DNA of 64,000 bases, taken from assembly GCA_023548195.1 (NCBI GenBank), contig JAJHZJ010000061.1, positions 1,218,771 through 1,282,770 of the forward strand. Direction: 5' to 3'. The position numbers were made by a program, and so were the translations under genes. The DNA is from Bettongia penicillata ogilbyi (taxonomy: Eukaryota > Chordata > Mammalia > Diprotodontia > Potoroidae). Under the pieces are notes generated by a model, which saw nothing but the letters and a program-made list of their open reading frames with translations, was not told where the DNA came from and did not search any database. How positions within the stretch are numbered: the stretch's first letter is position 1; every line of letters starts with the position of its first letter. Positions 32,225 to 44,149 of this stretch are shown here, one piece after another.

Positions 32225-32989
32225 TGATGGGGTGCTTGGGTACATGCTTGGGTCCCAATTCTAAAATCATATTTCTCTTTAAAAATCACATTTCTCCCTA
32301 GTCTCAAAATACTATCCCAGGCAGTTTCTCCCCAGCCCAAGGACACAGCCTGCCCCAGCAGCAACCATTTATCTCCCTTCTGCTATACTGACCAACTGTA
32401 CCCATAGAACTTATTAGCTTGGACCAGCTGTGTATTGGCTGAACTGTCTGTGTACGGGATCATAACAACATTTACTACTCACTGAGCAGTTATATATATC
32501 CTAGGCTCAGACTTATGTATACTCCCTTACATTTATCTTGTCTAACAAGACATTGATGAGAGCAACCTGGTATTTCTGAACCAACCCTGACAACTAGTTG
32601 ACTTAGTGACTGTTCAGGCCTAAAACCACACCTCTAGGTGTGAGCTATTAGGCTATTTCCCAATGAATTTTCAGTGAAATACCTGCACAGTAGATACCAA
32701 AAAGGCATGTTCCTTTAGGAACTGACCACTCCTTACGTACTCTCTAATCCCACCCCAAAACACCTAGTTAGCATATTTGGTACATGCCTCACTATACAAT
32801 ATCCTTTATAAACTTTCCCTATACCCCTCTAAGGTTACAGGGCCCCTAAGAACTCTTGCCTGCTGAAAAGCATAATAAATCTTTGCCTTGACCTCAACAA
32901 TGCTTGAGTCCATGAATTCATTCCAAGTGACCTGCCCCTGGTACCCTGGTCTTTCTAAGGGTCTCACACCCCACTTCCAGCCCTCATCA
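32225..32989 (+). mobile_element. Solo LTR, family A copy 2
   Basis: A 765-bp LTR running from TGATGGGGTGC to CCCTCATCA, with a TTTATAAA box at 32805-32812 and AATAAA at 32874-32879. The left flank CTAT (32221-32224) and right flank CTGT (32990-32993) fit a 4-bp duplication with one transition. Family features shared with copies 1 and 3 include CAGGCAGTTTCTCCCCAGCC, ACATTTATCTTGTCTAA and GACCTCAACAATGCTTGAGT. No internal viral DNA is present. Confidence 0.85.
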
Positions 32990-32993
32990 CTGT

Positions 32994-34119
32994 CACTATT
33001 GTTATAAGTCAAATATGCAGCATTATGCCTTTTCTCAGTATAGCCCCTAAAATAAGGAATTTAAACTCAGAAGGATCTATTAAAGGAGTTTTGTGTGAAT
33101 CTGAAATCACTTTTATAACATGCTGTAAATATCTGTGGCTACCTGGAGTGTAATTGGAGAAGGATGTCATCAAGCAAGCTTAAGAAGGGGAAAAGCTCAT
33201 GATTTTGTGAAAAAGGTTTTGAAGTCAACCCAGAGACTATTTTTCATTAGACTTAAGCCTTAGTTATAATTCTCAGATACTTAATAAAATGACTACAGGA
33301 CCCTTGAGGAGCAAGGTTGTCCCTCAGGGTATAGAACCCAAGGACAAATCCCTATTCTGTCCTCATTATTCTTATAACAGTAAAATCGGGTTGAACTGAA
33401 CATTAAGAACAGACTGAAAGGAGAAAGAATTAGAAAAGCTAAGCCTAAGAGGAGCTTGGGGGAGAGGGGACAAATTGCTTTAATGATAGAAATGTTGTTG
33501 GAGCTGATACCTTTTTTTGTTGTTGCTGTTTTTAGCATCAGCTGGTGGAGCAAACTTCTTTCCTTCTTGCTGCTTCCCAGAGTCACTGTCCTGCCATCAG
33601 AACTATGAATCCCTCTCCCCTCCACCATTTCAAATAACAAAGAAATTAAAGAGTAGGGGACAATTGATTCTATTATTTATATCCTAGAAACAGATCTAGC
33701 AATGTGATTCTGTATATGATTTTTTAAAAATAAAATTAACTGAGGACTCAAGCTAGGAAATATCTCGGTATATCAGTTCTGGTTTCTTTTACTGGATAGC
33801 CTAGGCAAGAAGACTGGGGAAAATGTCTTCCTTGGAGAAAAGGAGAAAATCTAGCACCACTTGCAATTAAAGTACAATATCTCCATTTTAGAAAACAAGC
33901 ACAATAAAGGGAAATCTGCTTCATCACTTCTTTTCTTTGAAATCTTTTGATTTTTATTCTTGCATAAATAATTGCAGATTCTTTAATAACTTTCTTTCTC
34001 CTGCTGTCAATAGTTCAAATAGTGCACAGTCTGGTGCTTTCTCTATAGAGTATCCCTGCTAATGGACAGGCACCAAGGAAAACATTCATCATAAAGAATT
34101 CTTTATTAACAAAAGGCAA
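32994..34119. other. Unassigned non-coding DNA
   Basis: I see no gene or classified repeat. A 115-codon minus-strand frame at 33293-33640 has no recognisable motif. The AATCTTTTGATTTTTATTCTTGC region near 33940 is simply AT-rich. Confidence 0.35.
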
Positions 34120-34318
34120 TGTAGAATAATAAAAATAACCCTGGATTTGGAGTTAGTAGAAATGGGGCTGCATCCAAGTTCTGCTACTTAGCACCTGCGT
34201 GACTTTGAACAAACCTTTTTCTCTCTCTGCAGCTCCATTTTCTCATCTGTAAAATGAGAGTGTTGGACAAAATGATTTCTCAGGTCCCTTCCAGCTCTAA
34301 ATCTAATTACCCTATGGA
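34120..34318 (+). repeat. CORE-SINE, old
   Basis: GATTTGGAGTTAGTAGAAAT, CAAGTTCTGCTACTTAGCAC, TTTTCTCATCTGTAAAATGA, then CAGGTCCCTTCCAGCTCTAA. Diverged. Confidence 0.6.
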
Positions 34319-34501
34319 AGATAATTCTTTAAATTCTTTAGTCTGGGTCTTATGCATAAGCAAGACTTCCAGAAACAAGTTTTGTTCATTTAGGTTACCT
34401 TTATCTAAGCATTTCTACTTTGAGAAAGAATCAGATGCAAAGTCTCTCCATGACTCTATTAAAGCACTAATAGGCATGCATCAAAGGGAATACTTTGAGT
34501 A

Positions 34502-34530
34502 ATCTCTCTCTCTCTCTCTCTCTCTCTCCC
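34502..34530. repeat. (TC)n microsatellite
   Basis: Fourteen CT/TC units. Confidence 0.9.
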
Positions 34531-34904
34531 TATCTCACTCAAGTCATTTAGGAATCACAGTAATAGCATTCCTGGACATCAGACAAAATTCCACATTGAG
34601 ATAAAATAATTATATCACTCAGGGCAAAACTCAGTGATCATGTTACTTCATCAAAAAGGAAAATGGTCACTTAACTTTCTTCATATCCTTGGGGAATTAT
34701 TTTCCTAAAATCATTCAGTCCCTCTTTGACCACTCACTGTAAGGATTTTCCTTTCCAGCTAGTCAAAGATGAAATCAAGAGATATTTTCATTAACAGAAA
34801 TAATCAAAGAGACATCTTCTTTCTCATTATTATCCTAATCTGCTCAAGGTGGATCAGTCAAGGGCCCCTTGCCCTTGTCCAGCTCTCACCCTAATTACTG
34901 TAAT
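34531..34904. other. Unassigned non-coding DNA
   Basis: Nothing recognised. Confidence 0.3.
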
Positions 34905-35165
34905 ACCCTCGATGGATAGAGTACTGGGCCTGGAGTAAAGAAGACCTGAGCACAAATCCTGCCTCAGACACAGATGAGCTGTGTGACGCTGAGCAAGTTG
35001 TTTAATGTCCAACTCTATTAGTTTCCTCATCTGTAAAATGGCACCTAATCCTCATGTTGTCATGAAGATGAAACAAAAGTTATTTGTGAAGTGCCTTGCA
35101 AACCTCCAAGCAACATATAAAATGCTATCATCATCATTATCATTGTTATCATTATTTATTAGTAT
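34905..35165 (+). repeat. CORE-SINE, MIR/Ther-1 type
   Basis: GATGGATAGAGTACTGGGCC, AGAAGACCTGAGCACAAATC, GCTGTGTGACGCTGAGCAAG, TTTCCTCATCTGTAAAATGG and the 3' part AAGTGCCTTGCAAACCTCCA, ending in ATTATT repeats. Confidence 0.75.
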
Positions 35166-35704
35166 TATTCCATCAAGGGAGGAGTCCTTCCTAGGTTGAT
35201 CGAAAAGGAATGTGCAACTCTGTTTTGGAACTGATTACTAAAGACTGATGAAGTTTATCTTTCACATTAGTCCAAAGGTTTCAGATGAGGATCATTTTAA
35301 AATTCTTTCTAAAGATTTCTGAAAGAGGACGTGAAGAGAGCTTTAGACTGCTTCTAAAATCTGAAAAGCTAGATGAACAAAATACCTATGGGTCAACCAC
35401 CTAGAAATCGAAAATGTTATTCTGTGGCCCCATATTCCACCTTCTTGCAGTTTTAGCTAAAACTTCTTCGTTGAGTTAATAAGCAAGGGGTTAAGTACAA
35501 AAGAAGATGCTAAAGCCATTTCAGTCATTAATCAAGAACACCAGACTACACTGAGAAGCAGAGATAAATGGAAGACCTCTGTTCAAGATGGCCACTTAAT
35601 ACATGTTTGTCATTTTGTATTACATTATATTTTTGTGGATTTTTAAAAAATAAAAGATTCCAGCGCTGTTTGAAGGTATAATCTTCTTAGATACCAAAGC
35701 TTTA
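35166..35704. other. Unassigned non-coding DNA
   Basis: No recognised repeat or gene. Confidence 0.3.
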
Positions 35705-35850
35705 GAATGATAAAAAACTTAGGACTAAAAGAGACTTTGGAGATTCTCTGGTAGAACCCCTTTAATATATGAGGAAACTGAATCCCCTCCCCCTCCAGAG
35801 GTTATGAGGCTTTCTTATTATCACACAGCTCATTTAGGAATTGTTTTTGA
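35705..35850 (-). repeat. CORE-SINE/MIR-like fragment
   Basis: GACTAAAAGAGACTTTGGAG, TATATGAGGAAACTGAATCC and ATCACACAGCTCATTTAGG follow the reversed order of the MIR CORE and head. Confidence 0.5.
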
Positions 35851-36439
35851 GAAACAGAGATTTGGGAAGAAAGCTTAATCAAATAAATCAAATAAGGATG
35901 GGGGTTTGTGTGTGGTGCGAGAGAAGTCCACAATTTACTTTTTAAGAAATGAAATTATATTGCTAATTTAATTCCCGTCCAAATTCCTACTGAAAGAGGC
36001 AGGTTGTTGACCCTCATACAATAAGAGAAGTAAATATTCACCCAGGGAACAGTATCAACAGAGCAGACAGACACAGTGTCCCCAGCTGCAAAGCAACCTT
36101 TGCCAATAAGAAGGAATAAAAGGAGCAGTTTCCCTTCCTGGTTCTTCCCTCCTCCCCACTACTACCCGACTCCAGTTTGTCAGGCATAGCATTAATTAGG
36201 CTCCTTCTTTGTTCTATGGACCAATTTCCCAACATAATGAGAAAACAAAACCCAAGTATTCAGGAATGCACTTTCTGGAATGGATTAAGAGAGATATTGT
36301 AACAAGGGGAGGTTCCACTAGGAAAGATTGGTAATCAACAGAGTTGTGTTCCAGCACTCTATAGTCTATATAATAAGCAGAAAGCATTAGAAGGCTGGAA
36401 CCATATATTTAGACCAAAACTTATCCCTGGAAGACTCTT
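35851..36439. other. Unassigned non-coding DNA
   Basis: Nothing recognised. The 65-codon minus-strand frame at 36038-36235 has no motif. Confidence 0.3.
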
Positions 36440-36610
36440 CAGAGGCCACTGAGTCCTACCTCTTCTTTTTTACAGATGAGGAAATTGAGGCCAGGGTAGT
36501 AAAATGACTTTTCCAAGCCCACACAAGTAGTAAATGTCAGATGTAGGATTTGAATGCAGGGCATCTGACTCCAAATCCAACACTTTCTCCTCTGTGCTAT
36601 GGTGCTTCCT
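36440..36610 (-). repeat. CORE-SINE/MIR-like element
   Basis: On the plus strand: TTACAGATGAGGAAATTGAG, GACTTTTCCAAGCCCACACA, GATTTGAATGCAGGGCATCT, ACACTTTCTCCTCTGTGCTA. This is the reversed MIR order. Confidence 0.65.
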
Positions 36611-37122
36611 TTCTCCTTTGCTTCATGAACATGACTGTGCATGATTGTTGAAATGAATATGAAAGGAAAAAATGAGTCAACCAGAGGGACAAAGAAAAAC
36701 CTCACAGTTGCCCACAGCAGATAGATAATATTTCTGAGAGTTGACTCTGTCCCTTTCTTCTTGAATTGGCAAATGAACAACTACAGATATATGAATTCTT
36801 TAGGACAGTAGCACAATTATCTCATGGAAATAGGAACCTAAAGAGAGGAAAGATTTGATCATCATGTGATTGAAAAACAAAGGCATATATCAGAGAATGA
36901 TGTCTCCTGTGTCTCTGATCTTCTTCCTCAAAAACCTTCAGGTTGAGTACTTTCATGTGTTTTAGATTTTTGTATGTTTTTGTAGCCTTAGCATTTTTTA
37001 AATTGAAGAATACTTTTTTTAGACTAACAATGCATACCAACTTTATGAAGATCACCCTTTTCACTGAAAAAAAGTTACCATTACAAGTTTACCAATTACC
37101 ATTATTGGTAATCTGCGGTCTC
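36611..37122. other. Unassigned non-coding DNA
   Basis: Nothing recognised. Confidence 0.3.
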
Positions 37123-37126
37123 CAAG

Positions 37127-37890
37127 TGATAGGGTGCTTGGGTGCATGTGCTTGGGCTCCAATTCTAAAATCACATTTCTCTTTAAAAGTCATATTTCTC
37201 CCTAACCTCAAAACACTATCGCAGGCAGTTTCACCCCAACCCAAGAACAAAGCTTGCCCCAGCAACAACCATTATCTCCCTTCCTGAACAGTAGCCAGCT
37301 GCACCTATAGAACTTATTAATCTGAACCAGCTATGTACTGGCTGAACTGACGTGCGCTGGATCATAACAACATTTACTATTCACTGATTAATCATATGTA
37401 TCCTAGACTTAGCCATATGTATACTCCCTTACATTTATCTAATCTAACAAGACATTGATGAGAATATTATTCCTGAGTCAATCCTGAACTCTAGTTGACT
37501 TAGTGACATTTCAGGCCCTAAACCACACCTCCAAGTAGCACCCCCCCCACCCCGGGCTATTTCTCGATGAACGCTGGGTAAAATACCTGTGCAGTAGATA
37601 CCAAAAGTGCATGTTCCTTTAAGAACTAACCACTCCTTAAACACTCCCTAATCCCACCCTGAATCACCTAATTAGCATATTTGGCACATGCTTCACTACA
37701 TATCCTATATAAACTTCTCCTGTACCCTGCTAAGGTTGCAGGTTCCCGAAGAACTCTTGCCTGCTGAAAAGCATAATAAATCTTTACCTTGACCTCAACA
37801 ATGCCTGATTCCATGAATTCATTCCAGGTGACCTGCCCCTGGAACTCTGGTCATTGTAGGGGTCTCATTCCCTCCTTCCAGCCTTCATCA
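37127..37890 (+). mobile_element. Solo LTR, family A copy 3
   Basis: A 764-bp LTR running from TGATAGGGTGC to CTTCATCA. It has TATATAAA at 37706-37713 and AATAAA at 37775-37780, with an exact 4-bp duplication CAAG at 37123-37126 and 37891-37894. A C-rich run, CACCCCCCCCACCCC, near 37541-37555 marks a copy-specific expansion. Same orientation as copies 1 and 2. The copies differ at many scattered bases, so these are old insertions. Confidence 0.88.
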
Positions 37891-37894
37891 CAAG

Positions 37895-39098
37895 TACCAG
37901 GATATTAGAACTAGACAGTAAGCTTACAGAGCACTTTGACAAAATACCTGATTTATAGGTGAGAAATTATTTATTTAATACTTTTCTGCTTTTTAATATT
38001 TAGAGGTAACCAATATTATAATAAAAAATACAGAAGTGATAGAAATGAAACAAAGAAAAATTTAAGACAATTGATCATTTCCTTCTTATTCAAGAAGTTA
38101 CTATTCAATAAGGAGAATACTTGGAAAAGATAACAGACATATTTATATCCAGTATTAGCCAAGACAAAAAAAAATTCATGCTAATTTGATGAAATTATAC
38201 AGAGTTAGTTCTCTAACAAGCAGATATGTCATCATTGTTGAGTAGGGAGATATATGAAACATTTTTAAAATGAATACTCTGCTCTTTTCCCTCAACTGCT
38301 TACTTAGCTCAGAAATGAAAACATTACCTGATCTACTAGTTTTCTCTGAAATCTCTCATTCTGTTGTAAGAAAAATGTATAGGCATTCGCCTTCCAATTT
38401 AATTTATTTCAAATAGATGATATTTTATTTGTGCTTTTCAAAAGATTTATTTCTATCCATGTCTTGTGATTAGGCTAAATGAATAATAATAGGTTGCTGA
38501 AAAAAAATTATTAAAAATTTGCAAATATCATGTGAGAAGACTTTGGTTATGGAAAGGAAGAGGTAAGAAAAAGTGAAGCCATTGGTCAAAATGAAGATTT
38601 AGAGAATCTTGTGATTTCATTCATAATAGCTTATTGAGATTTGATTCTGCTTATTGCAATGCAAAGAACAACAAATAACAAGATCTAGACATCTCTACAT
38701 GCTGACATTACATGAGGTAATGACAAATCTTAAACTTCCCCACCCAAGAAATTAGTGCTACCTGGCTATCTGTTTCTCACCCAACTGGCAATCTCCCTGT
38801 CTTTATCTTTCCTTCCCTGTACCTCTCTCCCCCTGTCTCTCTGTATGTCTTTCTGTCTCTCTTTCTTTCTCTGTCTCTGTACTTACTGTTCTATGGAATT
38901 CCTTTGTACCTCTCTCTCTGATATTTACCACACTCTGCATCATTATAATTATTTGAGTACTTCTTAACTATCCTATTAGGCTATGGATTCCTCATCCATA
39001 AAATGAAGATAAAAATATTTACACCACTTAACTCTCAAGAACATCATGAGAAATATGTATTACAAATCACTATCTAGATGTAAGCTACTCTTCATGAG
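37895..39098. other. Unassigned non-coding DNA
   Basis: AT-rich, with a pyrimidine-rich part at 38770-38920 (CTCTGTCTCT-like words). No gene or classified repeat was recognised. Confidence 0.35.
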
Positions 39099-39413
39099 TC
39101 TGGGGCAGCTAGGTGGTGCAGTGGACAGAGCACCAATACAGGAGTCAGGAAGACCTGAGTTCAAATCTTACCTCAGACATGTGACATTCACTAGCTGTGT
39201 GACCTTGGGCAAGTCACTTTATCCCAATTGCCTCATCCTGGGTCATCTCCAGTCATCTTGATGAATATCTGGTCACTGGATTCAGATGGCTCTGAAGGAG
39301 AAGTGAGATTGGTGACCTGCACAGCCCTCCCTCACTCAAAACAAAGTCAAGTGCAAATCATGTCATCATTCTCTGATGGCATGGTCTTCTTTGGCAACGA
39401 AGGATGAACATAC
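39099..39413 (+). repeat. SINE, full length, with RTE-like 3' end
   Basis: The tRNA-like head GGGGCAGCTAGGTGGTGCAG is followed by the CORE (TGTGTGACCTTGGGCAAGTC). Then comes a distinct 3' half with GTCATCTTGATGAATATCTG, CTCCCTCACTCAAAACAAAG and CTTTGGCAACGAAGGATGAAC. The last words resemble the end of the RTE-like LINE at 18810-18835 (CAAGAACGAAGGACAAC). SINEs of this design borrow the LINE machinery through that shared end. A loose flanking duplication around TTCATGA (39091, 39416) is present. Confidence 0.82.
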
Positions 39414-39424
39414 TTTTCATGAAA

Positions 39425-39640
39425 AGTAATGTGATGATGTGGAAAAAGCATAAGACAGAATCGGAATATCTGGTTTCAAATCCTAATTGGATAATTTACT
39501 AGTTATGTGACACAAGATAAATTATTTATCCTCTCTGAATTTGTTTCCTCACATATAAAATGGACAGAAAATGTTTCCTCATGTATAAAAAAAGCCCTTT
39601 GCAGTCAACTATATAAGTGCTATAAAAATATGAATGAATA
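39425..39640 (+). repeat. CORE-SINE/MIR-like, old
   Basis: ATATCTGGTTTCAAATCCTA, CTAGTTATGTGACACAAGAT, GTTTCCTCACATATAAAATGG. Strongly diverged. A short internal duplication of TTTCCTCA(C/T)(A/G)TATAAAA is visible at 39544 and 39573. Confidence 0.55.
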
Positions 39641-39739
39641 AGAAAGTAATTCATTGGTTCTTGGAGGACATGGGACTGGGTCTCATTCATATCTAAATTC
39701 TTTCACATTTCATGGTTCAATGTCTAATTTATAGTAGAT

Positions 39740-40015
39740 AAATCAAGTCAATCATTTATTAAGCACTTACTATACACTGGGCACTGTGCTAAACACTAGA
39801 AGTACAACAAAAAAGCTAAGTCCTCAAAAAGTTTACCTTCTAATGAGGGAGGACAACACACAAAAGGGAGCTGAAAAACACAGAGGAGAAGAGGGTATGG
39901 TGGAGAAAGAAGTACAGAAAGCCAGGATAGAGCCCACAGAGGAACGAAAGATGGCCCTTCTTCTAAACAGATGTTCTGGGAAGGATTCACCAGTGGGAGA
40001 ATGGAGTTACAGAGA
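39740..40015 (+). repeat. Ancient interspersed repeat, copy with truncated middle
   Basis: CAATCATTTATTAAGCACTT, ACTATACACTGGGCACTGTG, CTAAACACTAGAAGTAC, then CTTCTAATGAGGGAGGACAA. It is followed head-to-tail by a second copy. Confidence 0.6.
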
Positions 40016-40021
40016 ATTCAG

Positions 40022-40560
40022 TTCAATTTAATAAACATTTATTAAGCACCTACTATGTGCCTGACACTGTGCTAAGTGCTGGGGATACAAATAGGACAAA
40101 GACAACTCCTGCCCTCAAGGAGCTTACAATCCAATGAGAAAAGACAATACAAAAAAGGAGAAAACGAAGATACGCTGTATATGGGCTATGGAAATGATGT
40201 TCATCAAAGTCAAAACCAAGCGAAGTCACTGAGGGAAAATGGAGAGTTACCTGGAAATTTCTGAGCCTTCTATTAAAGAAGGCTTTTCAGAGGAGTTTAT
40301 TGCTCTACCCCCCATTACTCCAATCATGTTGGAGAAGCAGCTGAGAGAGTTGAGAATATGTTAAATATCAAAAAAAAAAGAGTCAATCTGAAATAAGGAT
40401 GAAAAGACTAAAGGATAGAAAGATGATTAGATTGCAGTGAGAAGGGAATAAGGGAACTTCTAGATTAAGAAGGTAATTGAGGCATGGTGGTGAAGTCAAG
40501 CCAAATTGGAAGCAGAAAGGCAGCAGAGGGCATATGGTGTGCTGGTAAAGATTGTCGTCT
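40022..40560 (+). repeat. Ancient interspersed repeat, second copy
   Basis: AATAAACATTTATTAAGCAC, CTACTATGTGCCTGACACTG, TGCTAAGTGCTGGGGATACA and CAAGGAGCTTACAATCCAAT. The tail beyond 40150 is less certain. Confidence 0.6.
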
Positions 40561-41635
40561 TAATCTTGTTATTATTGCCTTGTTACCATATTAGCATCCT
40601 AGAACTGACAGGGTCCTCAGAAGTCGTTTAATACAACCAGCATCTGAACAGGAATTTCTGTAGTGACGTAAGCTCCACTTTCACTCAAGCTAGGTAGGGA
40701 GGGACAGTCCTGTGCTGTATGCTGGGTATATGGAGGGAGACATGACTCCTGTTTTGGAATGCCAAGTACATCATACACCATTGCATATCTGCATATAGCA
40801 CTTATTTTAGTTGATTGCAGACACACTTGGAAAGAATGAGGAGCAAACAAAGTGGGATCTTTCGATGGCTGAGTGGCAGATTGGAGCCTTCTAACCTACT
40901 CATTTCCCTTGACCTTTAGCTTTAGAGAGTACTAAAGATGAATTTCTTCCAGGTGAGAATGTTTATAGATTTTATTCTTTCTCAGTTTGATCTGTAAACT
41001 TTTCTGGTGCCAAGCTAAAGAGTTTATTTATCTTGCATATTCTTTGGTACATTTCAGAACATTTGTTCTTTGTCTTTAAACAATGAATTTACTTGCCATT
41101 TACTGTCTGTGATGGTGTTTTGTGTGACCAGCATTTAGTGGAACGAGACGAAGCTGGTGAGTATAAGCTAAAAGGTTTACCTCTCTCTCCTGAGAAGGAT
41201 CAGGGTAGTGGCTTTCTTTCTGAACTCTTTAGAATTGTACCCCTAGGCTACTGATATTGGAGGAGTGATATGAATGTGTAGAATCTGAGGTATAATCTGA
41301 CCCATCCCATTTCCAAGAGGACCATCTTTCTTCCTATTTGAGAGGGGTAGAAAGTCCATGCCAGCACTACTAGAAGCGTACCTGGGGGAAAGGGAAATCA
41401 GAATCCAGGACCACAGAGGCTGAATGACAAGACCAGCATTGAACTAGAATTTTATCTCTCTGGTTCTAGAGCAATAGATGTTCAGTACATTTTTAGTCAT
41501 ATGCCTGAAGTTTTTTCAATTTTATAGCATCTACCAGAGCTTGTGCTACACTGACCTTGAGAATCCAGAATCACTTCCACAATGTTTTATTGAAATACGA
41601 CTTTAGTGTAGGCATTATAATGGAATATAGCTATA
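40561..41635. other. Unassigned non-coding DNA
   Basis: At 40598-40680 there is a faint reversed CR1/L3 end (CATCCTAGAACTGACAGGGT, CATCTGAACAGGAATTTCTG). The rest, including 40900-41200, is not recognised. A word TTTCTTCCAGGTGAGAA near 40944 looks like splice consensus, but no frame or conserved exon supports it. Confidence 0.35.
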
Positions 41636-41892
41636 ACTAAGGCAGCTCTGATGCAATAGATAAAGCATTGGATGTGGAGTCTGGAAGACCTGAATTGAAA
41701 TCCAGCTTCAGATATTTACCATTTGTGTAACCCTAGTTAAGTCATTTAACGTCTTTCAGACTCAGTTTTAAAAAGTGGAGATAATCATAGCATATACTTC
41801 CTAGGGTTGTTGTGGGGATAAAATGAAATAATATTTGTAAAGTGCTTTGCAAACCTTAAAGTGCAATATAAATGCTAGTCATTCTTATTAAT
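41636..41892 (+). repeat. CORE-SINE, MIR/Ther-1 type, near full length
   Basis: GGCAGCTCTGATGCAATAGA, GGAAGACCTGAATTGAAATC, TTTGTGTAACCCTAGTTAAG, GGGTTGTTGTGGGGATAAAA, and the 3' end AGTGCTTTGCAAACCTTAAA. Confidence 0.8.
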
Positions 41893-42379
41893 ACTAACAA
41901 TACGAAATCAGAATTTTGTATGGTGTGTAACATGTTTATTTTCATTTGGATTTTGGAGTGTGGTTGAAATGAAATTGATGTCCTTTTATTTAGAAGTTAG
42001 ATAATAGTTGATAAATGATTATTGCAATAAAGGGATTCACAGAGATTTTTTGGTTTCCCAGAACATATAGAAGTCATATTTACACTATACTAGAGTCTAT
42101 TAAGTGTGCAATAGTATTATATCTAACAAAATGCCTTAATTTAAAAAAAATCTCATTGTTAGAAATGCTAACCATGATCTTAACCTTCAGAGAGTTGTGA
42201 TCTTTTTGCTGGTGGAAGGTCTTGCCTCAGTTTTGATGGCTGCTGACTGATCTTGCTGAAGGATGGGATGACTATGTCCATTTCTTTAAATAAGACAACA
42301 ATCAAGTATGCCACATTGATTGACTCTTCTTTTCACTTGAATACTTAGAGGCCGTGAAAGGGATATGAATTAGCCTAGG
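41893..42379. other. Unassigned non-coding DNA
   Basis: Nothing recognised. Confidence 0.3.
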
Positions 42380-42999
42380 GAGAGGGGAAGTAAAGAGAAA
42401 AGGGGGAGGGAAGGGGAAAAAAATCTAAGATATATGGAAGTGAATGTAGAACACTGAAAACAAATAAAATAATAATAAGAAGAAGAAAGTTGATAAAAAA
42501 TAAAAATAAAACAATAAATTTCCACTTCAAGAAAACCTATATAATAAACACTACATATTGTTTTCAAAGCTGCCCAGCTTTTCTTTGCTTCCTTGTCAGT
42601 TTTCTTCTGTTCTTTGCTATGCACATTTTACTTCTTCCTTCTTTTTCCTTCCCTCACCCCCACCTTAAAGAAGGCTACAATTAATTGTGAAGACTTACAC
42701 ACATACCTACATACACATACACATATCTATAGATATCTATATATGTACATATATGAAGATATCTATAAACACATACATATATACATGTATTCACTCATAC
42801 TCATATGTATGAGACCCTACTATGCTTATTTACACTTGTCATCTGTTTCTCTGAAGGTGGACAGCATTTTCCTTCATAGGTGCAAGTGTTTCCATGCTTT
42901 TCTAAATCAACCAGTTCATCATTTCCTACAATACAGAAGTATTCTAACCCAATAACATCCTATCCTAGAGACTGTCTATGAAAGTTGTTTTCACCCAAT

Positions 43000-43480
43000 T
43001 TTCTTCATTCTTTCTATTCTTGGCCACATGAGTTTTATTCATACAAGAAATTTTAATTTAAAATAATTGAAATTGTCCTTTTTACACTTCAACAATGCTC
43101 TCCTTTATAATGTAGTTTAAGGTCTGATACTATTGAATCTACTTGTTTTATATCTTTTTTCCTGCTTTTTTTAAATTCCTGAACTTTTGCTCTTCCAAAT
43201 GAACTTTGTTATTATTTTTTCTAACTCAGTAAAATAATTTTTTAGTAATTTAATTCAGATGATATTGAATAAATAGATTAATTGGGTAAAATCGTCATTT
43301 TAAAAAATTGTATTGAATTTACTACCCATGAACAATAAATACTATTTCAATTATTTAGATCTGAGTTTATTTGTAAAAAAAAAGTGTTTTATATTTATGT
43401 CATATAGTTCCTGTGTCTGTTTTGGCAGGTATGCACGCATGTCTTTTATGCTGTGTAAGTATTTTAAATGGTCTAAAGCT
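43000..43480 (-). pseudogene. L1 ORF2 3' part, remnant
   Basis: On the plus strand the reversed wording is AATGTAGTTTAAGGTCTGAT, CAAATGAACTTTGTTATTAT, ACTCAGTAAAATAATTTTTT, TTATTTAGATCTGAGTTTAT and CATATAGTTCCTGTGTCTGT. This order is well known from the late L1 ORF2 region in marsupials and placentals. No useful frame is left. Confidence 0.6.
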
Positions 43481-43489
43481 ATATTGAAT

Positions 43490-43735
43490 AATATTGCAGA
43501 TCCAGTGTAGTTTCTCTATTTTTCACTTTTGATTAATTCCAACTTCAGCTTTGTCCAAGATCATGATTACTATCCCACCTTTGTTTATATAATAAATTCT
43601 ACTCCTGCCCTTTATTTTATCTTTGTATATAATTCTCATTTTTATAATGTTTCCTGAAAACAATATATTGCTGAATTTGAACTTTAAATCTGCTATCCAT
43701 TTCCATTTTATGGACAAATTCATCCCATTCACTTT
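43490..43735 (-). pseudogene. L1 ORF2 endonuclease fragment
   Basis: The minus-strand frame at 43523-43732 contains KIKGRSRIYYINKGG, followed by IVIMILDKAEVGI. This aligns with the L1 endonuclease segment that in placental L1 reads like KGWRKIY...KKAGVAILVSDK. Just upstream a degraded FQETH-type block is encoded out of frame. The L1 endonuclease nicks target DNA at TTTT/AA-like sites to prime reverse transcription. Catalytic residues before and after this window of about 70 residues are absent, so the fragment is dead. Confidence 0.6.
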
Positions 43736-44149
43736 CTAAGCTACAATTGCTTGTGTATTTTCCTCCTCCCTATTTTTCCTCACTATCCTTCTCACTCTAT
43801 TTACCCTGTCTCTCCTCACTCTTCTCCTTTACTTCTATCCACTCACTACCTTGCCCTCCTATTCCTTAAAACTACTCACCCCTCTAAAAGTCCCTCCCTT
43901 ATCTTCTCCCCCCTGATCCTGTCCCCTTGCCCTTTTATTTATTTCTGAATTCAGAAGACTTTCATACCCACCTAGATGTGTGTACATGTGTATCTATAAT
44001 TTCCTTGTTTGACCCCATGAGAGTAGGGTTCCAAAAGAACTGGTATTTTCACAAAGATGTAAACAATTTTACTTTATGGAATCCCTTATATTTGGTCACT
44101 AACGTTTGCTTTATATTTCTCCTGGATGTTATATGTTGAATTTTCCCTT

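Noticed and set aside
39099..39175. tRNA gene suggested by the tRNA-like head and promoter boxes
   Set aside because: The sequence continues directly into a SINE body and cannot fold into a mature tRNA with an intact 3' half; the same holds for the other SINE heads.
40930..40970. Possible exon end (TTTCTTCCAGGTGAGAA)
   Set aside because: Splice-like words are frequent by chance; no upstream frame, conserved peptide or second splice site supports an exon.
42380..42960. Separate SINE or microsatellite cluster
   Set aside because: The order of segments matches the 3' UTR of the minus-strand L1 that continues to 45812, so one element explains it.
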